Source: Vampirovibrionales bacterium (lineage in GTDB: Bacteria > Cyanobacteriota > Vampirovibrionia > Vampirovibrionales > Vampirovibrionaceae). Taken from it: a stretch of 64,000 nucleotides of DNA. The notes beneath the pieces were generated by a model. That model was given only the letters and a program-made list of their open reading frames with translations, searched no databases and was not told the DNA's origin. The stretch covers positions 2,356,001 to 2,420,000 of the forward strand of contig JADJRF010000005.1 in the NCBI GenBank assembly GCA_016712355.1. Direction: 5' to 3'. The translations under genes were made by a program, and so were the position numbers. Below are positions 36,983-45,814 of this stretch, in pieces (the first letter of the stretch is position 1; each line of letters starts with the position of its first letter).

Positions 36983-38035
36983 TTAATGCGACCACTCGAA
37001 TTCTTTGGTTTCGCTGCTGGGGCCTTTGAGAATCTGGAGCGAGAAGGTTTTGGGGACCGGTTCTGGCGGCGGGGCTTCACCGGGCGCAGGCAAGCCAGCC
37101 GGATTAACCGGATTTTGCGCGGCGACAGGATGCGCCGTCAGCTTGGGCAGCGGCGCGCGCGGCGGCAGCGGCAGAAAATTCACCGATGCGGTCCCGCTGA
37201 TGAGTTGCGCCATATCGGCGCCCAGCAGGGTTTTGCGCTTCTTGTCGCCAAAGCCGCGCAGGGCCAGATGGAATTCGCCCTGTTTGTTGGCCAACGCCAG
37301 CATCTCGGCCTGCTCAGGCGTTACCTCCAGCGTAATCCCCGCGCCGGGATTGGCCGTCACCGGCGGCGGCGCGTTTTTATCGTCGCCGCGCGTCGAGGAT
37401 GTTGCGGCAGGCGGCAGAATAAAGCTCCCGCCCACAGCGATCACGCGCACGTTTTGCAGGAGCGTCTTGCTCATTTTGGCGTCTTCAAAAATCACCATGA
37501 CGTCGACCCGCGCCCCGGGCGAAATCGCGCCGCTGACGCCGCCGATTTTGTCGACGTTGATACTGATGGCCCGCATCCCTTCAGTCACCGGCAGCATACC
37601 AGCCGTGTCCACCAGCATGTCTTGCGTCAACGAAGCATCCTGCTCAATCACCTCGGCGCTGAACTGCCCCGCAAGCTGATTAACGCTCGAAAAACTATCC
37701 TCGGCCGGCGTTTCGCCCGGCTCCAGCTCGATATCTACCAACATGGCAGGCGTAATCCGCACGCCTTCCGGAATGCGCACGGCGGCGCGAATTTCATGGA
37801 GACGCTTCATCGCCACGGTCTGTTTGGCTTGCGCCTCCTGCTTGAGGCGCTGGACCTCGGCCTCCAGCTTCTGCTTTTCGGCGTCTTTCTGCTGGGCGAC
37901 TTGCGCGCTCTGCGCCGACATCCCACTGATGACGAAAACCGCCACCAGAATGCCGATGCCGCCCACGACCAGCGCAATTACGGCGGCGACCGCAAACTGG
38001 ATAAAGCTCTTTTTAGGCCGTTTCGGCATGGGCAT
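36983..38035 (-). CDS. cpaB: Tad pilus assembly protein CpaB/RcpC
   Basis: A 350-residue protein with one N-terminal transmembrane helix (about residues 12-38), a short coiled coil rich in Gln/Lys/Glu (about 42-75), a SAF domain (AVRIPEGVRITPAML) and the RcpC domain (ISINVDKIGGVSGAISPGARVDVMVIF). CpaB is a periplasmic partner of the secretin. A Pro-rich tail ends the protein. It is first in the minus-strand Tad run. No clear promoter could be defined upstream. Confidence 0.92.
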   Translation of the reverse strand: MPMPKRPKKSFIQFAVAAVIALVVGGIGILVAVFVISGMSAQSAQVAQQKDAEKQKLEAEVQRLKQEAQAKQTVAMKRLHEIRAAVRIPEGVRITPAMLVDIELEPGETPAEDSFSSVNQLAGQFSAEVIEQDASLTQDMLVDTAGMLPVTEGMRAISINVDKIGGVSGAISPGARVDVMVIFEDAKMSKTLLQNVRVIAVGGSFILPPAATSSTRGDDKNAPPPVTANPGAGITLEVTPEQAEMLALANKQGEFHLALRGFGDKKRKTLLGADMAQLISGTASVNFLPLPPRAPLPKLTAHPVAAQNPVNPAGLPAPGEAPPPEPVPKTFSLQILKGPSSETKEFEWSH

Positions 38036-38446
38036 CGGGAAAACGCCCCCAAATTGCTACTGACAATTGCAACTGATGAAACCGCTGAACGCCGGAAAAG
38101 ACCCCATCACCCGTCTCTCTTTCTGCCATCGACTCGCCCCGAGAGGCGACCCTCGTCTTTCCAGCGCGCCTTTCTCATGAAAGGATGCGTCTTCAGCATA
38201 CCAACTGGCCTGCCTCCGCCTTATCCCCCATCCTGACGAATTCCACCGCCGACGCCCCTGGCGCGCGCCGGATTTCATCCAGACGGGGGAGCCGACGCCT
38301 CACCCTGCCGCGCCCTTCGACGCGACTGTCACAAAATGCGCGGCGATCGTTTTTATGCGATTGAGAGCCCCATTGGGGGGAATTGAATCTGTTTCTTAGT
38401 TGGGTGAAGAGCGCACAAAGCCGAGATTGAAGGACGTCGACCAGAC
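38036..38446. other. 411-base divergent intergenic region
   Basis: It separates cpaB (leftward) from the membrane-protein gene (rightward) and should carry promoters for both, but I find no -35/-10 pair of good quality. A small CCCC-ATT-GGGG hairpin lies near 38368-38380. Nothing else is recognised. Confidence 0.5.
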
Positions 38447-39478
38447 GTGATACCGCCTGTGAGAAATTGGGGCGCGACAACCGGCGCGAATTCCGGGGCG
38501 AGTGGCGCATGGACGCGTCCGCCCGGCCAGACGCCGCCGTCGCCTGGCGGCGTCGAAACCCCGGTGGAAGAAGCCGTTCGGCGCGGCACGCCCTGGGTCG
38601 AGCGACGTCTTGAGCAGGTCGTGGGAGAAGAGTTTCTGGCCAACGCGAGCGAGTCGGCCAAACCCCTGTTTCGCAACCAGTGGCTGTCGCAGCATGTGAC
38701 GCCTGTGGTCAAACGCTATCAATACCTCGAAAGCCTGACGCAAAATCCCTTTGCCGCCGCCACGCAAGGCGCTGCGGCGGGCGCGGCGGCCATGACGTTT
38801 TCTGAACTGTTCTACGGCGGGGCCGTCACCCCGCAAAGCGCGCAAATCGGGATGCTCAACCCGCTGGAAATGGGGCGTCAAGCGCGCGCGCGTCTACTGG
38901 CAGGCGTCCCCGAAAATCTTTCGAGCGCTGAGCGGGGCCTGCGCGCCACCGGCAACTTCTTTAAAAAAGTCATCTTTAATCAGAACATCAAGAATCTGGT
39001 TGCGCCGCTCAAACGCGGCAATGCGCCGTTAACCGGCCTCTTTGCGCTGGCCTACCTGTCGATGATCGCCCTGGGCGTCGACGCCGCCAAAACCGAATAT
39101 CGCAATAACCGCCAGCAGGGCCATGGCGCGTTTGTCTCCGGCGTCAAAGCCTTATGGCAGGGCGTCAAGCGTAGCGCGCGCTGGCTCGCCTCGTGGGAAG
39201 TGGCCAATGTTGGCTACGCCATCGGGACGCTGTTGTTTGCGCTGGCCTTCAAGCGCTTCTCGCTGACAGCGGGGCTGGTTTATAAAACGGGCGCCGCCCT
39301 GGCGGGCGTTCTCAGCGGCGTGGCCTTCGGCGTGGCAGGCGAGCGCTATGTGTTAGAACCCCTGATGAAAGCCCCCAAGGCGCTCACGCCGCCCGAGGCT
39401 CCGGCTGCGATCCCCGGCCCGGCGCTGGCCATTCGGCCCGATTCGCCGTTTGCGGCGCTGCGCGACACGCGCGCCTGA
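38447..39478 (+). CDS. Hypothetical membrane protein beside the Tad locus
   Basis: A 343-residue protein of unknown family, starting with GTG 38447 behind AAGGA. The first 45 residues are Pro/Gly-rich; a helical part follows (about 45-110). At least three hydrophobic stretches lie at about residues 200-220 (LTGLFALAYLSMIALGV), 250-275 (VANVGYAIGTLLFALAF) and 283-305 (GLVYKTGAALAGVLSGVAFG). The tail is Pro/Ala-rich. Its position between the two halves of the Tad locus is suggestive, but function cannot be named. Confidence 0.65.
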   Translation: MIPPVRNWGATTGANSGASGAWTRPPGQTPPSPGGVETPVEEAVRRGTPWVERRLEQVVGEEFLANASESAKPLFRNQWLSQHVTPVVKRYQYLESLTQNPFAAATQGAAAGAAAMTFSELFYGGAVTPQSAQIGMLNPLEMGRQARARLLAGVPENLSSAERGLRATGNFFKKVIFNQNIKNLVAPLKRGNAPLTGLFALAYLSMIALGVDAAKTEYRNNRQQGHGAFVSGVKALWQGVKRSARWLASWEVANVGYAIGTLLFALAFKRFSLTAGLVYKTGAALAGVLSGVAFGVAGERYVLEPLMKAPKALTPPEAPAAIPGPALAIRPDSPFAALRDTRA

Positions 39479-39635
39479 GGCCCCCATTTTAGTATTCCCC
39501 ATAATATTACAAAAAGTTAAGATCCGCGTTTCATCGTAAAGTTACGCGGGTATCGCCCGATAGGGATCATGCTGAGAATGGTCGCGCAACGTCCCTGCGC
39601 GGACGTTACCCGGATTCGAGAGGAACGCGCCCGTC

Positions 39636-40391
39636 ATGCCCCTGTCCGTCACCTTCTCCTGCTCGCAAAAGCTTTTTAGAGTCGCCCGTCGGGGACAAGC
39701 CCTGATGGAGCTGACCTTCACCCTTCCCGTGCTCATTCTGCTCCTGATTGCGGCCTACGGCGTGGGCGCGGCCATGTACACCGGCTCCAACGCGTCAAGC
39801 GCCGTCAAGGAAGCCGTCGACAACAAGGCGCTCTACGCCGCCACCGACACGCCGATTACCTTAATGGAGTCGAAAATCAACGGCTATTCGGGCGGATCGT
39901 TCGTCGTGACGGGCGCGCCGGTCGACAGCATTGATATCGTCGCAGCCCATCGCGACAAGCGCACCGTGGTGGTCAATGCCAGCAAATCGTACACGTTTGC
40001 CATGTTGCCGACGTTTACCTTTGTCGTTTCGCAAGGCATTCCCGGCAATTTGCTACGCACCAACGTTGGGACCGCCGCCGGCATTACCGCGACGCCTTAC
40101 CCGCCCACGCTGCCGTCTTCTATCCTGCCGCCCTTCGTTGATCCGACTACCGTCGGGGCCGTCCCGGCGACGCTGCCCAAAGGGGCGACGATTTCCAAAG
40201 CGGACTGCATCCCGGCCGACGCCGATATCGCCATTGATTTCGCCACCAGCGGATTATCGGCGGACGGCGCCAAGGCGCTGATTAAACTCTACGTCGACAA
40301 GCTTCAGGCCCAGGGTCTGGTTGCCTGCGCCAAGCCGATGCGCGACAACACCGATGACGTCGTGCTTGATCGCAGCGTCCCGGCCTATTAA
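39636..40391 (+). CDS. TadE-like pseudopilin
   Basis: The 251-residue product has the TadE signature near the N-terminus: a basic leader, then GQALMELTFTLPVLILLLIAAYG, a single hydrophobic helix with a Glu at position five or so after the expected cleavage region. TadE-like minor pilins are processed by a prepilin peptidase and take part in Flp pilus assembly. The rest of the protein is periplasmic, with a Pro-rich middle. It pairs with the next gene 24 bases downstream. Confidence 0.8.
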   Translation: MPLSVTFSCSQKLFRVARRGQALMELTFTLPVLILLLIAAYGVGAAMYTGSNASSAVKEAVDNKALYAATDTPITLMESKINGYSGGSFVVTGAPVDSIDIVAAHRDKRTVVVNASKSYTFAMLPTFTFVVSQGIPGNLLRTNVGTAAGITATPYPPTLPSSILPPFVDPTTVGAVPATLPKGATISKADCIPADADIAIDFATSGLSADGAKALIKLYVDKLQAQGLVACAKPMRDNTDDVVLDRSVPAY

Positions 40392-40415
40392 AGCCTCTAA
40401 CCGGAGATCCGTCGG

Positions 40416-41543
40416 ATGGAAAACTTCTTGCCCCCGTCCCCTCAGCGGCCCGCGCCGCGATTTGGGCTTCTGGCGCAGACCATCGCGCGCCCGCCCCGAC
40501 TGACTGAGCCGCCGCGTCCGGTTTATGGCTTTGTCCGCAGGCCCGGCGAGCGGCGGGCCCAGCGCGGCAGCGTGCTGATTGTCGTGACGCTGCTCAGCGT
40601 CTTCTTAATTGGCTTTGTCGGCGTGGCTGTCTACACCGGCCTGAATATGTTCCTGCAAAGCGAGTTGTCCAACGCCGCAGCGACCGCCGCCGGGGCGGGG
40701 GCGGCCGCATTCTACGACAAGTTTGACGCCAACGGCGGTCCGCTCAAAAGCGCCGATTACGCGCAAACCGCCGCCGCCGACACCTTCCGGCATCTGGTGG
40801 AGTCCAGCCCCGCGCTGAGCGGATTCAACGCCCAGCTTAAGGGGGGCGCGCCGACCATCGACGCCGCGCGCGAAACCGTCACGGTCGACGCCGTGGCGAC
40901 GATTCCCACGGCCCTGCTGGCCCCCATCGGCATCGAGAAGTACGACGTCAGCGCGATCACCATGGCGCGTTATGCCCGGCGCAACGTGCTGACGACGGTT
41001 CCGCAAGCGATCGACACGGTGAGCGGCCCCGGCTACATCATGCGCACGTTGAATCCGCCGATGATTGACGGGCCCGGTCCCGATCTCTACGTGGGCGTCG
41101 CCCCCACGCCTTTCTTTGGGTATCACGGCGTGCTGGTAGAAGCCTGCGGCGGCCCGCGATGCTACGACGTGGGAGCGGCCGCCGTTCTCGCCGACGCCAC
41201 CGGCGCCGTGGCCGATCGCCGATACCCCGGCGGCGTCGAGCGCCGCGTCCTGTACGGAAATTTCTATATCGATCTGGGCGCGGTGAATACGGCGCTTGGC
41301 TATAACAAGAACGTCAAGAAGGCCGACCGCATCAAGATTATCGACGACGGCTTCAACGATTACATCAAGCCGGACGGCACGCGCGCGCGCGGCATGGAGA
41401 TTCCGCCCGGCGCGATCCCCCTGCCCACGCCAGCGATGCCCGGCACGCTGATTCAATCCGTGCAGGTGATGCACAACGCCGTATACTGCCCGGCCAGCGG
41501 CGGTTGCGTCGCCCCAACCGGCTACGTGTTTACGCCCATCTGA
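40416..41543 (+). CDS. TadG/TadE-like pilus assembly protein
   Basis: A 375-residue protein with a Pro/Arg-rich N-terminus of about 50 residues, a helix preceded by RRAQRGSVLIVVTLLSVFLIG (about 48-75), and a long periplasmic part. This matches Flp assembly TadG-like proteins with the RGS/RGA start of the pilin-like helix. The N-terminal tail contains PAPRFGLL, the RFG triplet also seen in other proteins of the window. A CGGAG site lies before the ATG. It closes the plus-strand Tad pair. Confidence 0.72.
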   Translation: MENFLPPSPQRPAPRFGLLAQTIARPPRLTEPPRPVYGFVRRPGERRAQRGSVLIVVTLLSVFLIGFVGVAVYTGLNMFLQSELSNAAATAAGAGAAAFYDKFDANGGPLKSADYAQTAAADTFRHLVESSPALSGFNAQLKGGAPTIDAARETVTVDAVATIPTALLAPIGIEKYDVSAITMARYARRNVLTTVPQAIDTVSGPGYIMRTLNPPMIDGPGPDLYVGVAPTPFFGYHGVLVEACGGPRCYDVGAAAVLADATGAVADRRYPGGVERRVLYGNFYIDLGAVNTALGYNKNVKKADRIKIIDDGFNDYIKPDGTRARGMEIPPGAIPLPTPAMPGTLIQSVQVMHNAVYCPASGGCVAPTGYVFTPI

Positions 41544-41647
41544 CTATTGCCAACAGGGGCCTGGCTGCTGCCATCTCCTTCTTAGACGCCAAGCCGTCTT
41601 ATGCGCGTAAGCGAGGGATAAGAATAGTAACGGCGCGCGTCGCGTTA

Positions 41648-41676
41648 TTTGCAGCAGCGGCCCATTCTGCTACAAT
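41648..41676 (+). promoter_or_regulatory. Predicted promoter of the RFG-motif gene
   Basis: TTTGCA (41648-41653) and TACAAT (41671-41676) are 17 bases apart. Transcription would start near 41683, leaving a leader of about 140 bases that contains the structured element at 41721-41784. Confidence 0.5.
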
Positions 41677-41720
41677 CATCGACGCAGATGCGCCTTGCGT
41701 CTGGAATCGCCGCAGCGATA

Positions 41721-41784
41721 GGCCAAGCAAGCATTAGGGCTTAGCCAATAGGCTCCCAAGGGCTTCGCCGCCCTTTGGCTTGGC
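41721..41784 (+). ncRNA. Possible structured 5' leader with a three-way junction
   Basis: The leader can fold into an outer helix (GCCAAGC 41722-41728 with GCTTGGC 41778-41784) enclosing two hairpins: AGCC-AATA-GGCT (41743-41754) and AAGGGC-TTCGCC-GCCCTT (41758-41775). It resembles no riboswitch class I recognise, and GC-rich sequence folds easily, so the call is tentative. Confidence 0.3.
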
Positions 41785-41823
41785 GCCGCCGTCTTCCCCC
41801 CTTGCCCGCAGGAGTAACCTCAC

Positions 41824-42225
41824 ATGCAAGTTCGTTTTGGAGCTATCGTCCTTACACAAAACAATGGAAAAGCCCATACATTTCAAACAGTTAAAAAAAC
41901 CCTTGCCACCCGTGAAAGCAAACTGACGGATTTACGCAATCGGTACGCCCGTGCTGGCGAGCCACAAGTCGCCTTCTCCATAGCCACCACAGACCAGCCT
42001 CCTCAACTTGTCATCTGGCACACCTCTGGGGGCGAAGAAGTACTCTTAGCCACTCGGGCCTTAAAGCTTCTCAAACGCCATGGCGGACCCGAAACTTTCA
42101 CCGTTACCTCCAGCAATGACCGGCTCATCGGGGAAACCTTAAACGGCTGTCCCGTTGGCCCTTTCTCAAAGGCCGATACCGAGTTAGTCAACCGCATAAG
42201 GGAGTTTTTTCCCGTTATCAGGTAG
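41824..42225 (+). CDS. Hypothetical protein starting MQVRFGA
   Basis: A 133-residue protein without a known family, signal peptide or membrane helix. It opens with MQVRFGAIV, the RFG triplet at residues 4-6. The body looks alpha/beta: a basic helix (TLATRESKLTDLRNRYARAG), strands VAFSIATT and PQLVIWHTSGG, then another helix and a final IREFFPVI. AGGAG lies eight bases before ATG. Lower GC content and codon use differ from neighbours. It is followed by a strong terminator shared with the convergent flagellar gene. Confidence 0.7.
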   Translation: MQVRFGAIVLTQNNGKAHTFQTVKKTLATRESKLTDLRNRYARAGEPQVAFSIATTDQPPQLVIWHTSGGEEVLLATRALKLLKRHGGPETFTVTSSNDRLIGETLNGCPVGPFSKADTELVNRIREFFPVIR

Positions 42226-42293
42226 CCCAGTTGTAGCCGGACCTCAAGTCAAAAACGCCCCGCGCGTGAAAAAATAATGGCGCAGGGCGGCCT

Positions 42294-42341
42294 CACAAAA
42301 ACCGCCCTCGCGGTTTTCACGCAAGGGCGGCGGTTTTTGTG
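42294..42341. terminator. Bidirectional terminator
   Basis: CACAAAAACCGCC (42294-42306) and GGCGGTTTTTGTG (42329-42341) form a perfect 13-bp inverted repeat with T runs in both directions. It sits between two convergent genes. Confidence 0.85.
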
Positions 42342-42361
42342 AAGCTGATCGCGGACGCAGC

Positions 42362-43213
42362 TTATTGCAGCAGGCGTAGCGATTCTTCCAGCAGATTCTT
42401 GTTGGTGCTGATGAGTTTGGCCGTCACGTCGAGTTGCAGCTTGGCCTGTTGCAGGTAATTGACGTTTTCGCGCATATCGACGTTCGACTTCTCAATCAGC
42501 CCGCTGCGAATCTCGCCGCTGCCGGCCATCGGCTCGCCGGATACGTCGCTGGGGACGAACTGATAGTCTTCCACCTCTTTAAGGCCGCCCGGATTGATGA
42601 AGTTCACCAGCGCGATCTTATAGAGCGGCGTGACGGTCTTGCCGCCATCGCCCAGACCGACCACCGTGCCGTCGGAGCGGATCTTGTACTCGTCATATTT
42701 GCCAAAGAACTTGCCATTGGACGGGTCCGCCCACAGGCTGATTTCCGTGGTCGGAATCTGGCTCGTGCCACCCTGACCCTGCGGCGGATTATTCGGCCCC
42801 GTGGAACCTGCGCCGCCCGGCGCGTTGACGTCGCCCGTATTAACGACCTCGCCATTCTCGCCCAGCAGATAGCCCTGCACTTTGGCCCCTTGCGCGTTCA
42901 CCAGCGTCCCGTCCTTGTTGAGCGTGAAGTCGCCCAGACGGGTAAACCGCAGGCTATTATCGGCCTTGCGCACCACGAAGAAGCCCTTGCCCTCGATAAA
43001 CAGGTTGGTCGGGGATTTTCCGGGCAACGATTTGCCTTGCTCGTCTTTGCGGGAAATATTCGCGCTTTGAACGCCATTGATGAAATCGGAGAAGGTCATG
43101 CGCTTTTCGCGATAACCGGGCGTATACACGTTACCCAGATTCTCCGCCAGTTGCATAAACCAGCCCTGAGCGGCTTTCTGGGTATTCAGCGCGGTAATAA
43201 ACGGATCGTTCAT
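42362..43213 (-). CDS. Flagellar hook/basal-body rod protein (FlgF/FlgG-like)
   Basis: A 283-residue flagellar rod or hook protein. It has the N-terminal coiled segment (MNDPFITALNTQKAAQGWF, then ENLGNVYTPGYREKRMTF, which is the conserved N-x-x-TPGYR pattern), the middle GKGFFVVRKADNSLRFTRLGDFTLNKDG typical of FlgE/F/G, and the C-terminal NVDMRENVNYLQQAKLQLDVTAKLI. Which of FlgF, FlgG or a hook variant it is cannot be settled. I start it at ATG 43213 (AAGGAGG ten bases upstream) rather than 43222, which lies one base after that site. Confidence 0.85.
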   Translation of the reverse strand: MNDPFITALNTQKAAQGWFMQLAENLGNVYTPGYREKRMTFSDFINGVQSANISRKDEQGKSLPGKSPTNLFIEGKGFFVVRKADNSLRFTRLGDFTLNKDGTLVNAQGAKVQGYLLGENGEVVNTGDVNAPGGAGSTGPNNPPQGQGGTSQIPTTEISLWADPSNGKFFGKYDEYKIRSDGTVVGLGDGGKTVTPLYKIALVNFINPGGLKEVEDYQFVPSDVSGEPMAGSGEIRSGLIEKSNVDMRENVNYLQQAKLQLDVTAKLISTNKNLLEESLRLLQ

Positions 43214-43279
43214 CGTGAGCATGCCTCCTTCAGAGTCGCGAGAAAAAGAGTCTGCCAGAAATCTACTGAGATGACGTCA

Positions 43280-44143
43280 TCAGGCGTCTGACACCCCGTC
43301 TTCGCCGGAATCGCGCGGCGGACGGCCGTCGTCTCGCGCATCGGGCTGGCGAAACGTCAGGGTCGACACCGGCAACTGGCGATCGGCCAGGCGCTGACGC
43401 AAGTCGTCCATCGTCTGGCGCAGGTAATGGGCCATGGCCTGATCCTGGGTGAGGAATTCTGCCGAGACTTTGCCTTCATGGAAACGCAGAATCAGCGACG
43501 AGCGGCTGTCGAGTTCCACGCGCACCGAGCGGTTTTCGCTGTAGGCCTTTTCCATGAGATTGGCAAAGCGCTCGGACAGGCCCGCGCGCGCAAAGTCCGG
43601 CTTGCCGCCGGGAGTCAGCGCAAAGGCCTGCTGCAAGGGCACGCCGCCGGGATAAGCCATCGCCGTGATGGTGAGCTGGTCCATCACGCGCACGTCCTGA
43701 CGCGTCAGATCGCCATTCAGAGCCGACAGCGCGCGGCGAGAGCCCTCCACAGGCGAAGCGTCGGTATCGCGCAAGGCGCTCGCAGCGGGAGCGACCGTCG
43801 CGGCGGCGGCGGTTAATTTGGCGGCCTGTTTCGCCGCGTCTTCGGCAGCGGCGGCGGCTGCCTGCTTGCGCTCTTTGTCGGCGGCGGCCCCGGCGGCGTC
43901 GGCGTCTGACGAGGGCGCGCCATTGAGAAGGGACAGCGCGCCACGATTGACGCGGGTCGCGCTGAGATCCACCAGCAGATCCAGAAAGCGCAGGTCAACG
44001 CCATCGCCTGGAGCGGACGCTTGTCGCGCGGCGGCGGTACGCGTGGGGCTGGCCGTCGTCGTCGTCGTTGTCGCGGCGGCGGCGGCGGCAGACTCGGCGG
44101 AGGCGCTAATGGCGTCGGCGCGTTTATCAGAAGCGCGGGTCAT
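43280..44143 (-). CDS. fliK: FliK-like flagellar hook-length control protein
   Basis: The 287-residue product has a low-complexity N-terminal part, rich in Ala and Thr (runs of six Ala and six Thr from triplet repeats), and a C-terminal domain (about 195-270) similar to the FliK hook domain: NRSVRVELDSRSSLILRFHEG and EFLTQDQAMAHYLRQTMDDL with a following LPVSTLTF strand. Position between fliJ and a hook/rod gene supports this. It is shorter than many FliK proteins (about 400 residues). The middle of the protein has no recognisable domain. Confidence 0.6.
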   Translation of the reverse strand: MTRASDKRADAISASAESAAAAAATTTTTTASPTRTAAARQASAPGDGVDLRFLDLLVDLSATRVNRGALSLLNGAPSSDADAAGAAADKERKQAAAAAAEDAAKQAAKLTAAAATVAPAASALRDTDASPVEGSRRALSALNGDLTRQDVRVMDQLTITAMAYPGGVPLQQAFALTPGGKPDFARAGLSERFANLMEKAYSENRSVRVELDSRSSLILRFHEGKVSAEFLTQDQAMAHYLRQTMDDLRQRLADRQLPVSTLTFRQPDARDDGRPPRDSGEDGVSDA

Positions 44144-44197
44144 GGCGGAAAAGTCTCCTTTACGGGGGGCGCAGCGCGATTCAGGGTTCGGGATGAT

Positions 44198-44848
44198 TCA
44201 GGCTTGTTGGCGTTCTTCTCGTAAGGCTTGCTGAAGTTCTTGCTGAAGGGCGTCGTCGCGTTGTCGTTGGTCTTGCAGGGCTTCTTGTTCTAGTTCTTGC
44301 TGTCTGAGTTCGTCCTGTTTTAGTTCTTCTTGTCTTAGTTCTTCTTGTCTTAGTTCTTCTTGTTTTAGTTCTTCTTGTTTTAGTTCTTCTTCTTCCTGAT
44401 CGTCCTGCTCGCGTTCGAGCTGGGCCCGGAAATAGCGCTGGCTGCCGACCTCATCGAGCATCTTCAGTTCCAGGCGTTTTTCTTCTTCCTGCCAGGCTTC
44501 GCGGGCTTTATCGCGATGCTTTTCCAGCGCCTTCAGGTCGGCCAGATAGCGCTCGTAGAGGGCCTGTTCTTCATGCAGGCGGCGTTGGGCCTCGACCAGT
44601 TCGACTTTGACCAGATAGTCGTGTTCCTCATGACAGCGGTGCAGGTAACGATCGTGGGATTCCATCATCATGTGCGGACCGGTGAGCAAATGTTGATGGA
44701 CCAGGCGGATTTCGTTGCGTTTGGCCTCGATTTTGGCTTCGACGGCGTAGACGGCTTGCTGGGCCTCAATGACAGCCTGAAGCTGAATTTTGCAGCGCCG
44801 TTCGCGCAGATCGAAGACCTTTTGGAGTCGATAGACAAAACGCGCCAT
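44198..44848 (-). CDS. fliJ: Flagellar export chaperone FliJ with repeat tail
   Basis: FliJ is the coiled-coil stalk of the flagellar export ATPase. The first 145 residues fit it: MARFVYRLQKVFDLRER at the N-terminus and long charged helices throughout. From about residue 155 the protein runs into a tail of pentapeptide repeats (EELKQ, EELRQ and variants), about eight copies, then a Gln-rich end. The repeat DNA uses CTA and AGA codons, unlike the GC-rich neighbours. Ordinary FliJ ends near residue 147. The gene is first in the group fliJ, fliK-like, FlgF/G-like. Confidence 0.8.
   Translation of the reverse strand: MARFVYRLQKVFDLRERRCKIQLQAVIEAQQAVYAVEAKIEAKRNEIRLVHQHLLTGPHMMMESHDRYLHRCHEEHDYLVKVELVEAQRRLHEEQALYERYLADLKALEKHRDKAREAWQEEEKRLELKMLDEVGSQRYFRAQLEREQDDQEEEELKQEELKQEELRQEELRQEELKQDELRQQELEQEALQDQRQRDDALQQELQQALREERQQA
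44286..44390 (-). repeat. 15-bp tandem repeat inside fliJ
   Basis: On the plus strand the unit TTAGTTCTTCTTGTC/T is repeated about seven times, with the outer units more diverged. It codes for the EELKQ/EELRQ pentapeptides and could expand or contract by slippage without shifting the frame. Confidence 0.85.
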
Positions 44849-44986
44849 GGCGGATTCGGCCCTTTACAACGGACGCCCCACGAGCGCGGCTTGCCCTGTT
44901 GGGGAGTCTAGTCAACTATCGGCAAAAAGCAACGTCGGGCCAGCGCGCCCGCGTTAAAATCCCTCAACGAGGGGACGTCGGCGCGT

Positions 44987-45814
44987 TTACTGCGAGGGCA
45001 GGGTGAAAGCGCCGCCAAAGTCAATCTTCACGGTATCGCCGGGCTGAATTTTCATCGAATCGCCGCGTCCGATCACCGCCATCACGCCTTTTCCTGTCGT
45101 CACCGCCGTTCCCGCCACGGCGCCGCCGAGAATCCCCGCCGGAACGGTCACCGCCATGCCCAACCCTCCCGCGACATTTTTCCCGCGGTCGATGCCAGCC
45201 TGCTTGAGATGATCATACACCGCAGCCCCCGCGCCCACGCTCTTGCGCAGCTTGGCCCCCACCCCAGGGTCCGAATACAGGGCGTAAGTCGGGCTATTGG
45301 GGTCGCCCGCGCGGCGCACCGTGTCGTTCTGGGCGGATAAATTCAGGTCCAGCGGGAGAAGTTCGCCACTGGGCAGCGCGACGTGATCAAAACCCAGCAG
45401 AATCGAGCCCCCGCGGCTAAACAGGCCCGGACGCTTGACCTCTGCCAGCCGTCCGCGCACGGCAGTCTGTTTGGGAAGAATCACGCGGGGAACGCCGTCG
45501 CCGTCCAGCGCGGTAAAATCGTCTTTGAGCACCGCCGTAAACGGTTCGCCGACCTGCGAGATGCGAGAATCGAGCGTCGAGGTAAAGGCAATCGTCAGCG
45601 CCGTCCCCTCCGGGACTTTCTCTGAGGAGGAATTAATCCGCAGCGGCGCGCCGTCGCTTTGCGCGGAGCCCCCTGGAGCCTGGCCGCCGCCGCTAACGTC
45701 CCCCGCGCGCGCGACGCCGGGGCAGAGCGAGAGCGCGGCGAAAAGGCTCAGCCCGATGATCGCGGCCCGCGCGCGATCCGTGTTTCGGCGTTGCGCATCG
45801 GTGGTAATGGACAT
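44987..45814 (-). CDS. Exported protein of unknown function
   Basis: A 275-residue periplasmic protein. The start at ATG 45814 has GGGAG about ten bases upstream; the frame is open back to 46090 but that part is Arg-rich. A signal peptide (ARAAIIGLSLFAALSLCPGVARA, cleavage after ARA) is clear. The mature part has a beta-rich domain (GTALTIAFTSTLDSRISQVG, then GEPFTAVLKDDFTALDGDG and LPKQTAVRGRLAEVKRPG) and a Gly/Ala/Val-rich hydrophobic part (about 215-245). I recognise no family. It has its own promoter-like sequence. Confidence 0.68.
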   Translation of the reverse strand: MSITTDAQRRNTDRARAAIIGLSLFAALSLCPGVARAGDVSGGGQAPGGSAQSDGAPLRINSSSEKVPEGTALTIAFTSTLDSRISQVGEPFTAVLKDDFTALDGDGVPRVILPKQTAVRGRLAEVKRPGLFSRGGSILLGFDHVALPSGELLPLDLNLSAQNDTVRRAGDPNSPTYALYSDPGVGAKLRKSVGAGAAVYDHLKQAGIDRGKNVAGGLGMAVTVPAGILGGAVAGTAVTTGKGVMAVIGRGDSMKIQPGDTVKIDFGGAFTLPSQ

